From contig WPIO01000104.1 of the NCBI GenBank assembly GCA_009760855.2, positions 1,358,501-1,422,500 on the forward strand: 64,000 nucleotides of DNA. The letters are read 5' to 3'. Of the stretch, positions 23,514 through 34,727 are shown one piece after another; within the stretch, counting starts at the first letter, position 1, and every line of letters begins with the position of its first letter. The position numbers and the translations under genes were made by a program. The notes below the pieces were generated by a model that was not told where the DNA came from, searched no databases, and saw nothing but the letters and a program-made list of their open reading frames with translations. The stretch is from Cristatella mucedo (lineage: Eukaryota > Bryozoa > Phylactolaemata > Cristatellidae).

Positions 23514-23576
23514 GTAGAGAACCGGGGGGGGGACGAACTCCTGCGAGGTTGCAGGAGTTCGTCCCCACATTCTCTC
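23514..23576. repeat. Long inverted repeat (hairpin)
   Basis: Arms 23529-23544 and 23551-23566 (GGGGACGAACTCCTGC and its complement) are perfect over 16 bp with a 6-nt loop. Short outer arms AGAGAA and TTCTCT flank them. Confidence 0.9.
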
Positions 23577-23674
23577 CCCAAGCATTGACAATCGGCCAGC
23601 GAGTCGTGTGATTGGAGTGAGGATTGACTGTTTATAGTTTAAATAGGCAGCACAGAGCAAGCTTGAAAAGCTCA

Positions 23675-24495
23675 TTATCTAACTTGAAACAATTGTATGA
23701 CCACGTTGTCGCATAAGATGACAGCATTAACTTTCCCAGGCCCCCTTGACAAAGATAAACGTTGATTCGCATGAGTGAAGCTCTTGTGAGAAACGCCTAG
23801 ATATCTTCCGTCCCGCGAGTCGAAAGAATGGATCTCGTTATCATCGAATTTCATAGCGAACACTGCTTGCAGAAAAGCGTTGCTGCCAAGCTGTACGTTG
23901 CAGCTGCTTAGCTCGTGCTGCCACAGTTGTCTCCCTTGGTAGTCGTACGAAGTGAAGAGGCCCAGGAACCTTGCCGGCTCAAGATTTTGCCGCCAGGGTT
24001 TCACTGACACAGCGATCAGGCTGTTCCTCGTCAGAGTTGCGTCAAGTACCAGAGGGGAAGCCAGATAGAAAAGCACTTCGTTTCTCTCAATGTCCATCAG
24101 CAGCAGCCCCTCGAGCGAGGCAGCCGCCATCAGTGCTCCTGAGCAGCTGAGGCTCGATGGCAGGCACGGCAGACGATAGCTGCCATCTACCGTCCACTGA
24201 CGCGCATCGCCGTTACTGCGGCTCAGTATGGTGATGCTTCTCGAGTTTAGACCGAGGACAGCTCTACCATTGGTCCAAGCGTCGACCGAAATGATTAAGA
24301 CCTGATCAGGTTGCGACCAACTGCTGAGCGTCTCGCCACGGAAGTCTAATTCCTTAATGCCAAAGTCTGAATCTATGACAAGGAATGTATGGTCGGCCGT
24401 GAAGGCTATGTCTATAACCTCAATATTCGAACAGAATGTCACGATTGGATTTCCAAAGAGTTTCAGCGACTGCCTTTCACCAGTAGCAGCACCAT
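23675..24495 (-). CDS. Beta-propeller terminal exon, intact frame (family member 2)
   Basis: Single open minus-strand exon: acceptor TGCTTTTCAG, start 24495, stop TAA 23677-23675, about 273 residues. It has several WD/NHL-like blades. Family-diagnostic blocks are GLLLMDIERNEVLFYL, DSRDGRYLGVS and SLSRGPGKVNAVI. It aligns end to end with the exons at 33.0 and 53.4 kb and with the same acceptor phase (two bases complete a codon). The 5' exon was not found, and no MDNSA-type first exon was seen up to 27 kb. No AATAAA was seen just downstream. Function is unknown; propellers at the C-terminus of TRIM-type proteins usually bind a partner or RNA. It has no frameshift, unlike the 33-kb copy. Confidence 0.65.
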
Positions 24496-24499
24496 CTGA

Positions 24500-26165
24500 A
24501 AAGCAGGCGTGATTGAATCTTTAAGGTATAGCCAACACTTTAGCAACTATTGAGGGTAAATGTAGCATCAGTGGCACTGGAACGGGACGCAAAAGTGTCT
24601 AAAGACAATATTCTATTTTTTGCAAATACTTATAGCTATGTGGTAAAGGAGGCTTATTAAGAGCCCTTGAAGTCTACTAAGACGAAGCTGAATACAAACT
24701 CGCACATAATTGGGAGCATTTCTGGAGCATTGAACGCAAGAGTACCAACACCTCGTTATAGTATTGCAGAAGTTTGCACAAGTATCGCGTTTTCTGACCA
24801 TCTGAGATTTCCCGTTGCAAGGATTCAGAACCCCCAAATAAACAAACCTTTAAAAAGAAAATGAAAATACTTCCTGCACGCAACCTCACGAACCGGCCCT
24901 GACCTTAGCTACCAGAATCAACGAAACTTGCCTCTGGTAGCATCGTTGCAACCCTCATTTTTACAACTAAATTTCTGCTCCTAAAAAACTTAATAGACCA
25001 CCCCTAATTGAATTTGCATAGTCCGTAGAGAACTGAAAACACAAAAAAACGGTCATGACAATTCAGAACACCACAGCATTGTCGAAAACCATATGAAGCT
25101 CGAAAATTTAAATCCTAAAAGAACGTGCAGCGAGATGAACAAATACAAGAGTCAAATGCAATCGTTGGCGGAAAAACTATAAGCCGACGAACATCTCTGA
25201 AGTCTAGAATGCTGACGCTAGCACGGTTATTTTTTAAGGGGGAGTACCTCAGCGAACACAGTGTAGATAGAAATTCAGATAGAAATTTAGTTCTATGAGA
25301 AACCGTGCAAATATGGTTTTATTTTGATTTTTATTAAATTAAGCACTTATTTTGAGTGCTGCTCGTCAATTAGAGATAATGGCACAATTTAGCTGAAGTA
25401 TGAATTGCAACCTACTTGAATTCGAATGTGCATTGTACAGATCACTTTCGGTGCCCTCTAACAGTTAGACTCTGCTGAAAAGACGATGGATGGATAAAAA
25501 CTGACAGGGATTAAAAGCAACCTTTGCGTAACTCGGCAAGAGACACGCTTGTTATGAGACATGTCGTAATTGTGCTACAGAAACGAGACCCCAGTGGATA
25601 CGTACGATTCGAAGCTTACGATAGAAAATCAGCTACAATGGAAATCTCTTTTAGCTCTTGGAGTTACTGGCAGCCCAAAATTTCGTCGAAATAAACAAGT
25701 TTCGTCAGAGTCAAGAATTCGAATTTTCCCAATTGCTCTTGTAGGGAAAGTTTTTTGAATGTCACCGGTCTTCACCCTAAGACGGGTGGTGGAAAGAATG
25801 TGCCACATCAGCGGTTGGAAGATATATTTCGTTGCGTAAGAATGAGGAAAATGGAGATCGATGCAAAGCAAAAGGTTCTGTCGATAATGGTCTCCGAGCA
25901 ATGGAATGAAACAGCTACTTTATTTTCCGCGAAGGGCCTCAGGGTAATAGGCAGCCGAAACTAGTGCAGGTGTTCAGTGGAGTATTTAAAAACACAGCTA
26001 TGGGAAATTTTGGAGTCAGAGTTAGAATTTTCATCCTCTGATCAGCTGGTTGCCGCGGCAGCTTCTTCAGCGAAGCAGAAGACACGTTGCTGAACTACAA
26101 GTATAAATAAAAAAAAAAATTGCAGCAGTATTCATAATTCTGAAAATTCCAAATAGATTTGTCAA
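24500..26165. other. Gene-free stretch upstream of propeller exon 2
   Basis: AT-rich sequence. Short frames on both strands lack recognisable motifs. A missing 5' exon of the 23.7-kb gene may lie here, but none could be named. Confidence 0.35.
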
Positions 26166-26174
26166 CACGCAGCT

Positions 26175-26740
26175 AATAATAATAAAAATAATAATAATGC
26201 ACTTGATAAAGCACCCTCAGAGAACTCAATCTCTTCCTAGGCGCTTTACATTTGCTGTAAAAGGAAACGAAATTGAATGGTGAGTTATATCATGCTTGAT
26301 AAACAACATGAACAACGTGGTTAGGGGTGACATGCACAGGGTCAGCATGCAAATGTAGTCAGTGGCAGCATACACCGTGTCAGCACGAATAAGCACACAA
26401 AGGACGAATCACAGGGACCCACTAAATGCTGTCATAAATAGATGTGTTTTTAAGTTCTTTTTAATATGGTCAAGTCAGGGGATGTTGTGACACAAGTCGG
26501 GAGTGAGTTCCAGGCTTTGGGAGCATACGAACTAAATGCACGGTCTCCAAAGAATTTGGAGTTTGTACGCGGTATTGGTAGACTGTTGGATTCCGAAAAG
26601 CGGGTGGTACGATGCTCGGCCTGCTGGGGGAGTAGATCTGAGAGATAGGCTGGAGCCAAAGAATGAAGTGACCCAAAAGTGAGCGACAAAACTTCGAGGT
26701 CGAAAGCTGAAATGCATTTGCCTTAATGTCCAGCCTAAAA
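26175..26740 (-). mobile_element. LINE family A 3' fragment, minus strand
   Basis: Family A tail and hairpin (plus-strand start near 26175), 3' UTR, then C-terminal ORF2 text (AFSSYAPKAWNSLPTC) to about 26740. Confidence 0.8.
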
Positions 26741-27174
26741 AACTTTTTTTCTGAACTAATAACCTCGTGCATATAAGGACAGAAGAGGTTAACAGTTCTA
26801 ATTGCCACTTGCAGCGAGAAATAGAGTTTCATCCAGCTCAAGACCTAAGCCACCTAAATCGTGACAAAAGATGATTGTACCACTGGTCTAAGACCCAGGG
26901 CGAGCATCGACAGAGCCAAAACAAGTAGCAGTCAGCCCCTAAGCGTAGACAGGGATAAAATGCGATGGCAATCTGCAAAATCAGTCGTCAGTATCAACGG
27001 AAAAGTGACCTAGCGCCCTCTGTTGGTGCTTAGCCTACAGGTTAGTTGCTTTCCACATGAAGCCAGTCAATTGTAATGGGTTGTGGTACACTAATAGGTA
27101 TATAGTATTCTTATTTTATTATGTATTATTACATTATTATTTTATTATGGTATTACATATATATATTATATTAT

Positions 27175-27785
27175 AAGAATAATAATAATAATGCATTTGA
27201 TAAAGCGCCCTCAGTAAATTTAATCTCTCTCCAGGCACTTTACATTTGCTGCAAAGGGAAATGCAATTGAATGGTGAGTAATATCATGCTTGATAAACAA
27301 ACAAAATGAATAACATGGTTAGGGGTGACATGCACAGGGTCAGCATGCAAATGTGGTTAGTGGCAGCATACAGAGTGTCAGCACGAATAAGCACACAAAG
27401 GACGAATCACAGGGACCCACTAAATTCTGTCCTAAATCAATGTGTTTTTAAGTTTTTTTTAAATGTTGTCAAGTCAGGGGATGTTGTGACGCAGGTCGTG
27501 AGGGAGTTCCAGGCTCAGGGAGCATACGAACTAAATGCACGGTCTCCAAAGGATTTAAGGTTTGTACGAGGTATCGCTAGGCTGTTGGATTCCGAAAAGC
27601 GGGTGGTACGATGCTTGGCCTGATGGGGGAGTAGATCCGTGAGATAGGCTGGAGTCAAAGTAGGAAGTGACCTAAAAGTGAGCGACAAAACATTGAAGTC
27701 AATCCGTCGCTTGACTGGTAGCCAGTGCAGGTCGGCGAGAAGTAATATGGTGCGGTAATAGGTAAATTCTAAGTGGCTCATTTCT
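27175..27785 (-). mobile_element. LINE family A 3' fragment, minus strand
   Basis: Same content as the preceding copy, including [19 protein letters not shown], truncated 5' at about 27785. An AT-rich (TATTA)n block precedes its tail on the plus strand. Confidence 0.8.
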
Positions 27786-28566
27786 TGTGGCTGTTGGGGC
27801 TCGCCCGTCGCTCTCCGCTGACTCGGTGAGAACCCAACGGGGCCGACCTACTCGGGCCCGCCCCGCGTGGCAGGAAGATTGGGAGTGGGAGTGGTTGACT
27901 AAAGGTCAAAGGTCAGGGACCGGGGGGGGGGGGCGTTATACCATCTTGTGCAGGTAACATCGAGGCGGCAATCTGGGCAGTGGTCTTGACTGGTGCTCAG
28001 AGGCTGGTGGACTGCAACTTTACCTCAGAGAACCAGCGGGGTTTTTGTGATTTTCCTTCGTGTGATTATGCATGTTGCAGGCACTGTGCTTTCTCCTACG
28101 AACCACATCATGCATGTTGACACACTGCGAATGTTACCATACGTTTAACCGTACGCTCAGGCTTTCCTTATAGCGAGTGTAAATAAATTCTTATTATTAT
28201 GAAAATACGGGGCCCGAGCTTTAAGTTTCTACAAAGGCAGGTAGTGCAATAGTGCATAAGCAAGTATATGCTTGCTCACTGCAGAAATTTGGGCCTGCGC
28301 TAGATTACTTTCAGATGCCGGAAGCGGTCGTTACGTCAAAGAGTGAACGGCACGGCTTCAGCAGTTACAAAGGAAATAGCTCTGTTCTCCGAGCTGGGTT
28401 TCTAAATGCGACCATGTATCAGAACTTACCCACTGGGCTTTCCATTATCTTGTTTTAGTTGAAGGTTTACTTCGCTGCGATCTTTTTCGGAAGTTTAGAA
28501 TGCTTTTCCGAAGTCACGTGACCGAGAGGCAGACCCTCTGCAGCTTCAGATCCTCTAGAAAAATGG

Positions 28567-28672
28567 CCAACAACTCGATCCCCGCGACAGCCACACGCGC
28601 GCGCGCGCCAACAACTCGATCCCCGCGACAGCCACACGCGCGCACGCGCGCGTGTGTGTGTGTGCGCGCGCT
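28567..28672. repeat. Tandem duplication with alternating purine-pyrimidine (CG/CA)n
   Basis: A segment of about 41 bp starting CCAACAACTCGATCCCCG is repeated. Each copy ends in a CGCG/CACG run, and the second runs on into (GT)n and GCGCGCGC. Such runs can adopt Z-DNA. Confidence 0.85.
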
Positions 28673-28774
28673 GGCCGGGCGAGAGTAGTGAAACACGGGC
28701 AGCGACTAATGCACACAGCTGTCTTTTAGCGAAATGTACGTGTCGACTAAATTTTACAATCATAATTGGCGGAA

Positions 28775-28800
28775 ACCCGGGTTACCATGGTAACCCGGGT
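28775..28800. promoter_or_regulatory. 26-bp palindrome containing an RFX X-box-like site
   Basis: A perfect inverted repeat whose half is ACCCGGGTTACCA. Its centre (28781-28794) reads GTTACCATGGTAAC, which fits the RFX/DAF-19 X-box consensus. An inverted CCAAT box (ATTGG, 28825-28829) and an octamer ATGCAAAT (28840-28847) follow before the ATG at 28856. Together they look like a compact promoter on the plus strand. Confidence 0.5.
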
Positions 28801-28855
28801 GCGGGCGGACTGCGACTACCTTTTATTGGTCCAAATTACATGCAAATAGGCTAAA

Positions 28856-28924
28856 ATGTCGGACTCGTCGAGTTCTATTCGTCAGCAGAAAGACAGCGAT
28901 TTCGAAAACGATGATTTTTATTGA
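28856..28924 (+). CDS. Short ORF after the X-box-like promoter
   Basis: The first ATG after the CCAAT/octamer cluster opens a 22-codon frame, MSDSSSSIRQQKDSDFENDD plus two residues, then TGA. The acidic, Ser-rich start looks like a genuine protein N-terminus. It may be the start of a longer, now broken or spliced gene. No family was recognised. Confidence 0.25.
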   Translation: MSDSSSSIRQQKDSDFENDDFY

Positions 28925-28989
28925 GCAAGTACGCAGCGGCTGACCAGATCCAGGGCAAGGATCTGGTGCACAATCGCTAAAAATTGAGC

Positions 28990-29480
28990 TTACTTTTTTG
29001 AGAAGTAGCTCAAAATTGATGGCTGATTTGGGAAAACCGCCGGTGCCTTCTTCGGGCGCCCCACAGAGCGTATCTGCACGCCCGGAGTAGCCTTCAGCGC
29101 TGATGCTCTATTTTCTGCCACGAGTCTGTGCCATATCGGATGCCGCCGCCGACGGCGCGAAATATTGTCAGGACCTTCGTTCTCACTATCAGCGATACTA
29201 CCAAGGCGCAGCACTGGCGGCACGATTCCAGACCTCCCGCATAATGTTTTCAGGCTAGCGGGTGGCAATGATGTTCCCGGGACATGTTTCCAAGAACTTG
29301 CACGCCAGTTCCGTTTCGTTGCTAAGAGCACCGTTGCTAATATCTTTTATATTGTCATTATAGCTGACCATAGCGTGCATCATTTCATTGAGCTCTTTCG
29401 CACATAGTTCTTCAGATTGCTTCGACACAATTGTGATGGTGCTGCTCCTGAATCAGGTCAACGGCTTTTTCGACTTCGAA
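28990..29480 (-). pseudogene. Eroded ORF ending in a PIP-box-like motif
   Basis: The minus strand ends in NQPSILSYFSKK and a stop. QPSILSYF fits the PCNA-interacting peptide pattern Q-x-x-h-x-x-aromatic-aromatic. Upstream are GRPKK (AT-hook-like) and RRRRRH basic patches. Continuing 5' (29331-29480), open text appears in two other frames (for example ELCAKELNEMMHAMVSYNDN), implying at least two frameshifts. The family was not recognised. It could be a retrogene, a degraded transposase, or a real short protein of about 110 residues. Confidence 0.35.
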
Positions 29481-29548
29481 ACGCTATATTTTTTTAGAGC
29501 AGCTATCCGCAAAATAAAGAATCAATTGCGATTCTACTTGCGGAAATT

Positions 29549-29566
29549 CGGTAACCCGGGTTACCG
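29549..29566. repeat. 18-bp perfect palindrome with the same core as 28775-28800
   Basis: CGGTAACCCGGGTTACCG is its own complement and shares the GGGTTACC half-site with the X-box-like palindrome 0.77 kb away. The two bracket the PIP-box ORF. Confidence 0.8.
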
Positions 29567-29649
29567 ACATCGGGTTCAATTATCAGTTAGTATAAATCGT
29601 TGTTATAATTACCAGTTATGATTCACTATTACTATAGATTACTAGTAAA

Positions 29650-31130
29650 ACTATCATTATTGATTACGGCTGATCAGCACTGTGAAAATGGCGAGGATGG
29701 GCAGTTTCTGCTACACTAGAGGAGCCTGCGAGCTAAGCAGCGGTGGCGTCAGCAGTTGTTGTCGTACGACAGCAATCAGAAGCTCCCTTCAATGGTCCGC
29801 CTACTGAAGCCTACACTACGAGATGTTTCACTTCAGAATCGTTGGTCAATCGCTCACTGGACATTGCTCCTCGGACAATCCTATAGACAATAGCCCTTGG
29901 AATATATGCAAAAAGCAAATTGAAACTGCTCGCTGGTTTTCACCTTTTACCTGCTCAACGAACTGAAATTATCATATGCAGCAATAGTGGCAGAGTGCAT
30001 ACAGCGAGTCCCAGATGTAGCGTTCTAATTGCGGAGGAGAGGCGCTGCGAGAGGGCCAACCAGCTGCTGCTTCAGACTGGCGCATACGGAATTCATTCAA
30101 ACGTTGGAACAAGACCGCTATACCTTGCTTCATTGATAAGCGTTCGCGCGTGTCTTAGCGAATAACAGTTTTTATATAAATACCCACGACTTTCAATGTC
30201 GTTGACGTAAAATGGCGCCACTGCCACCGCCAAGAGCTCATGCTTGACGACTTTCCGTTTAGGCGGCGTTCGCATAGATCCCGCCAGTCTGAGCGCAGTG
30301 ACTGTGTCACTCGCGGAGCAATGGCGGCGCTCGCCTACCGGAAGCAAACCACGGGTATGCACAGATTTGTCTCCGTAAGTATGTACATGTCATGTGTGCT
30401 TGCAACCAACCAGCGACGACCAGCTCACAAAGACGCTACGACCGACGATGCGGGACAGTAACCGCATGCACTCTAAGTAGCAAAGTTCAAGTGCTAAGTT
30501 TGTGAAGACATTTCCGTTTATATATTATTCATTCCCTCGTGGAACGTCAGCCTCGGTCTTTCAAACATTGACTTTACCTTGGTCTTTAAATTAAAGCATT
30601 GAGCAGCGCTAGTCTGACCCCGGCTGATATCTGCGGTGGCAGAAAAGCGCTCAGCTGATGTCTGCGGTGACGTCAGGTAGCAGCGCCGTATTGCAAGTGG
30701 CTACGAGTGTCACTGCTAGCTATAGCAGCGCTCGAGCAAAACGCTCGAGCAAACGCGCCAAAAACTTGCGCGTGCACAACCCACTGCAGAATAGTCAAGT
30801 AGATTTCTTGCAAGCGTACGTCTGCGAATGATTCACCGACCTGAAAAAAGTGCAAGGTAGTGACACCGCTCGTGTACGCGTCGCTATCGCACCGTCATCC
30901 TCTGGACTGAAGAAGTTCGACAGTCATAAGTCAACCGTACACCTTCAATGAGGAGGTGGAGCGCTTCGGAGCGTAAGCGGAAGTCAGCTGATCGCTGATC
31001 CTCTCGAATCCATTCGTTTTAATGTTGGTGTTAATAAACATAAGGCCAAAGCTAATTTTCTGAAAAAGTATAAAGAATATTTCCAGAAAATTATATTTTA
31101 ATATTTTATAATATTTATATAAGTATAAAT
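29650..31130. other. Intergenic stretch with possible short first exons
   Basis: No confident gene. A plus-strand ATG at about 30321 in a good context (GAGCAATGGCGG) opens MAALAYRKQTT followed by a GTATGC donor-like site. The segment at 30.2-30.4 kb is CpG-rich. The rest was not recognised. Confidence 0.3.
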
Positions 31131-31134
31131 AAAT

Positions 31135-31200
31135 AAATATATATATATATATATATAATATAATATAATATAATGTAATGTATATTTATATAAATAATAT
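31135..31200. repeat. (AT)n and TAATA repeats
   Basis: About 24 bp of AT followed by ATAATATAAT units. Confidence 0.85.
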
Positions 31201-31722
31201 TTTTATTCCATTGTTCCTATTGCATTCATTATTTGTTTCGATAGGAAAAAATGCGCAGATAGTCACGAAGGCTAGCTGAGCGCTGGGTAGCCAATCAAAT
31301 CGGGCAGCTATCGCCGAGACGAGGAGTAACGGACCGGATTGGGTCAAACCTGGGCGTGCCGCCATCTTGAAAGTCAGAGAGGCACAGCTCCGTACGCCGT
31401 CCGTCCAGCTGTCAGAGGTTACGTAGGCGCCGCTGCGAGCAGCTTATTAGCGGAAGGGGTGGTATTGTTTGGATACTGCTGCTTGAATTAAAAATAAGCA
31501 AAATTAGTTCATATAAATCAGCCTAAATTATATCAAAGCTGCGAATTTTGCTGACAGTGCTGTCAAGTTGGCTGGCCATTTAATGGCGCACTATTTAATG
31601 GCTTCCTTGCCCGATGCGCAGGCGCACGCTCCTTATCTGAGACGGAGTCGTTGTTACTCCGGCAGCAGCCGCAGCAGTTCGGTTACGGCTTTTGTGCGTA
31701 CAATCGCCACTCTTATTCCTGA

Positions 31723-31772
31723 ATGGCAGACAAAAAGAAGCGACGGGACGGCGTCGAAAAAGGAGGATCCGG
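31723..31772 (+). CDS. Candidate first coding exon, MADKKKRRDGVEKGGS
   Basis: ATG in a good context is followed by a Lys/Arg-rich peptide and a GG|GTAGAT donor-like site. No downstream exon could be tied to it; a LINE fragment begins at about 31950. On the other strand, an ATG near 31371 has the context CAAGATGGCGGC, a YY1-type start-site motif. The region may therefore be a divergent promoter. Confidence 0.25.
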
Positions 31773-31954
31773 GTAGATTTTTATTTTTTTTGCTAAATCT
31801 GAAGGATTGTTAAGACGCGCGGCCACAAATAGCTACAGTCACCGTCATAACAGCCGTGGATGCAAACGTCGTATGCAGGCTGATTGGAAAAAAAATCCAC
31901 AGAAGAGAGCGGGGAAAGCTAAGCTAAAATCACGCGTATTTATAGTAATAATAT

Positions 31955-32640
31955 TAACACACTTGATAAAGCGCCCTCAGAGAACTCAATTTCTCTCCTG
32001 GCGCTTTAGATTTTCCGCAACGGAACACGATCGAATGGTTAGTAATGCCATGCTAAATAAACAACAAGAATAACATGGTTGGTGTCAGCACGGATAAGCA
32101 CATCCAGGACAAATCACAGGTACCCATTAAATGCTGCGCTAAATAGGTGCGTTTTTAATTTCTTTTTAAATATTGTCAAGTCAGGGACATCGTGACGTAA
32201 TTCGGGAGTTACAGGCTTTGGGAGCATACAAACTAAATGCAAGGTCTCCGGCGGATTTGAAGTTTGTAAGAAGTATAGGTAAACAGTTAGATTCCGAAAA
32301 GTGGGTTGTACGATGCTTAGCCTGGCGGGGCAGTAGATATGATAGGTAGGCTGAAGCCAAAGAATAAAGGGTCCTAAAAGTGAGTGAACAAAACCTTGAA
32401 GTGGATGCTTTGCTTGACTGGTAGCCAGTGCAGGGCTTAAGCTGATAATTGATTGACGAAATATCACTGCAAGTAATGCCACGAGCTAAATATAAGTTTT
32501 AGATTCTTGGTGCACACTAAAGGCCCGATCGTCTAAAGTTTTCAGCTTAGCGTAAGGAAAGATGAGACGTCAGGTATCCGAGAGGAAGCCGAGGGCTGGG
32601 CTGTACGAGAGAGATCGCTGAAGGATCAAATAGGTCGCGA
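31955..32640 (-). mobile_element. LINE family A-related fragment, minus strand
   Basis: About the same text as 21975-22860 but without the nested copy. The 3' hairpin region is at about 31970-32010, followed by C-terminal ORF2 ([15 protein letters not shown] frame) and an LILQRSL RT remnant. Confidence 0.75.
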
Positions 32641-33029
32641 AGACGGCTTGCGTAAACGGGTGCAGCCAAGTGGGCCAAGTGGGCAAAGAATCTTCAAGGC
32701 GATGACTGGGAGCCGGTGAAGCCGTTGGAGACGAATCTACGCCGTTAGCGGCAGATCGCACAAACTATTGAGTTCTGCACAAACTGCAAAATAATAATTC
32801 AACAAGTGTAGAATCTAGTATGACGGGCATTGATGTAATCTGATCACGATCGGATAAACGTGTGAACTAGCGTACGTTTCATCATTAGCTACTTCACTTT
32901 GAGAATCTAAAGGAATGGATTGAAAGCTTGGAACGGGTTCCTATTGTTGGCAAAATATTTGTAAAATGAAGCTGCTCATTTAGCAGTGACGTGTACATTA
33001 AATGCAGGGGTCTTAATTTAATAAGTTGC

Positions 33030-33035
33030 TTTATT
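33030..33035 (-). terminator. Polyadenylation signal AATAAA
   Basis: AATAAA on the minus strand lies about 10 bp past the stop codon of the 33-kb propeller copy. Confidence 0.5.
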
Positions 33036-33044
33036 TATCGTTTG

Positions 33045-33890
33045 TCATCTTACTGGACGCAGTTGTACGACTAAGTCAGTGAAGCCAATAACGGCAGTGA
33101 CTTTGCCAGGACCCTTAGACATAGAAAAAGCTCGAATGGAACGGGAAAGCCTCTCGCACGACGCCCCCACGAGCTTGCCGTCGCGGGAGTCGTGCGAGTC
33201 GATCTTTCTTTCGTCACTTTTAGCCACAAACACCATGTCCAGGAAAGCGTTGCTACCAATGTAGCAAGTCATCGTTGTACAGCGAATGCTGCCACAGTGG
33301 CTGACCTTCATGGCTGACCTTCATGGCATGACGATGGCCCGATGACGAAGCGTACACGGATGATCCCACGATTCCGGCACTCGTGGGACGCATCGTTCGA
33401 TATGGCGACTAGATTGGTCTTAGTCAGAGCCACATCTATGGTTGCAATGGAGTCCAAAAAGAAAAGCACTTCGTTCTTTTCGATGTCCATCAGCAGCAAC
33501 CCTTGCGACGAAGCGACAGCCGCGAGGGCGCCTGCGAAGCACAGCTTGTTCGGCACGCAAGGAATGCGGACGTTGCTCTCCTCAGCCCACTGGCGGCTCG
33601 TTTCCCCGCTGCGACTCAATAGACGATGCGCATGGATACTAGACCAGCAACGATCCTGTCGTCGCTCCAAGCATCCATTGCAGCCACTACCTCGCCAGGT
33701 TTTGACCAGGTGCTGAGCTCCCTGCCGTGGAGGCCTAGTTCCATCACGCCGTAGTCAGCGTGGAAGGTAAGGAATGTGCACTCCGATGTGAGGGCGATTG
33801 CATTAAATGATTTTTCATCGAAAAATGTCACGAACGAGAGTCCAAATCGTCCAAGAGGCAGACGCTGGGAATTACCAACGGCACCGATGC
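33045..33890 (-). pseudogene. Propeller exon, frameshifted copy (family member 3)
   Basis: Aligns along its whole length with 53405-54270 but in three frames. One base is lost near 33630, just after VSMRI. A 13-bp tandem duplication lies at about 33301-33326 on plus. An extra base lies near 33270, before GSNAFLD. Conserved blocks remain: GLLLMDIEKNEVLFFL, VALTKTNLVAI, SMSKGPGKVTAVI. The acceptor (TATTATTTAG, exon start 33890) and its phase are kept. The upstream first exon at 38087-38072 is also intact. This is a recently disabled duplicate. Confidence 0.7.
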
Positions 33891-33914
33891 CTAAATAATA
33901 GGAGAAGTGCAATA

Positions 33915-34520
33915 CTTAATAATAATAATAATAATGCACTTGATAAAGCATCCTCAGAGAACTCAATCTCTTTCTAGGAGCTTTACATTTGCTGCAAAGG
34001 GAAATGCAATTGAATGGTGTGTAATATCATGCTTGATAAACAAACAAAATGAATAACATGGTTAGTGGTGACATGCACAGGGTCAGCATGCAAATGTGGT
34101 TAGTGGCAGCATGCACAGTGTCAGCAAGAATAAGCACATCAAGGACGAATCACAGGGACCCACTAAATGCTGTCTTAAATAGGTGTGTTTTTAAGTTCTT
34201 TTTAAATGTGATCAAGTCAGGGGATGTTCTGACGCAGGTCGTGAGGGAGTTCCAGGCTCCGGGAGCATACGAACTAAATGCACGGTCTCCAAAGGATTTA
34301 AGGTTTGTACGAGGTATCGTTAGGCTGTTGGATCCTGAAAAGCGGGTGGTGCGATGCTTGGCCTGATGGGGGAGTATGTCGGAGAGATAGGCTGGAGCCA
34401 TAGAATGAATTGACCTAAAAGTGAGCGACAAAACCTTGAAGTCAATCCGTTGCTTGACTGGTAGCCAGTGCAGGTCGGCGAGAAGTGGAGTAATGTGGCA
34501 ACTGCGACGCTCACGACAGA
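33915..34520 (-). mobile_element. LINE family A 3' fragment, minus strand
   Basis: Tail (ATA)n at 33919 on plus, hairpin, 3' UTR and C-terminal ORF2 ([19 protein letters not shown]) up to about 34520. It lies in the intron of the 33-kb gene copy and is absent from the paralogous position near 54300. Confidence 0.85.
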
Positions 34521-34727
34521 CAAGCCTAGCTGCAATGAGGATCACAAAGAGCCTAAATCCATCAGCTTTGTAAAATGTAATGGAGGGCACCTTCCTGGCT
34601 AGTTTATAGTTGAGTATTTGCACATTATGGATTTACTACGCCATGAAAGCTAAGAAACATAATAGTTTTGTTACAAATTACCAGTCAAGTATACCTTTTA
34701 ATAATAACAAAAATTAAATTAAATTAA

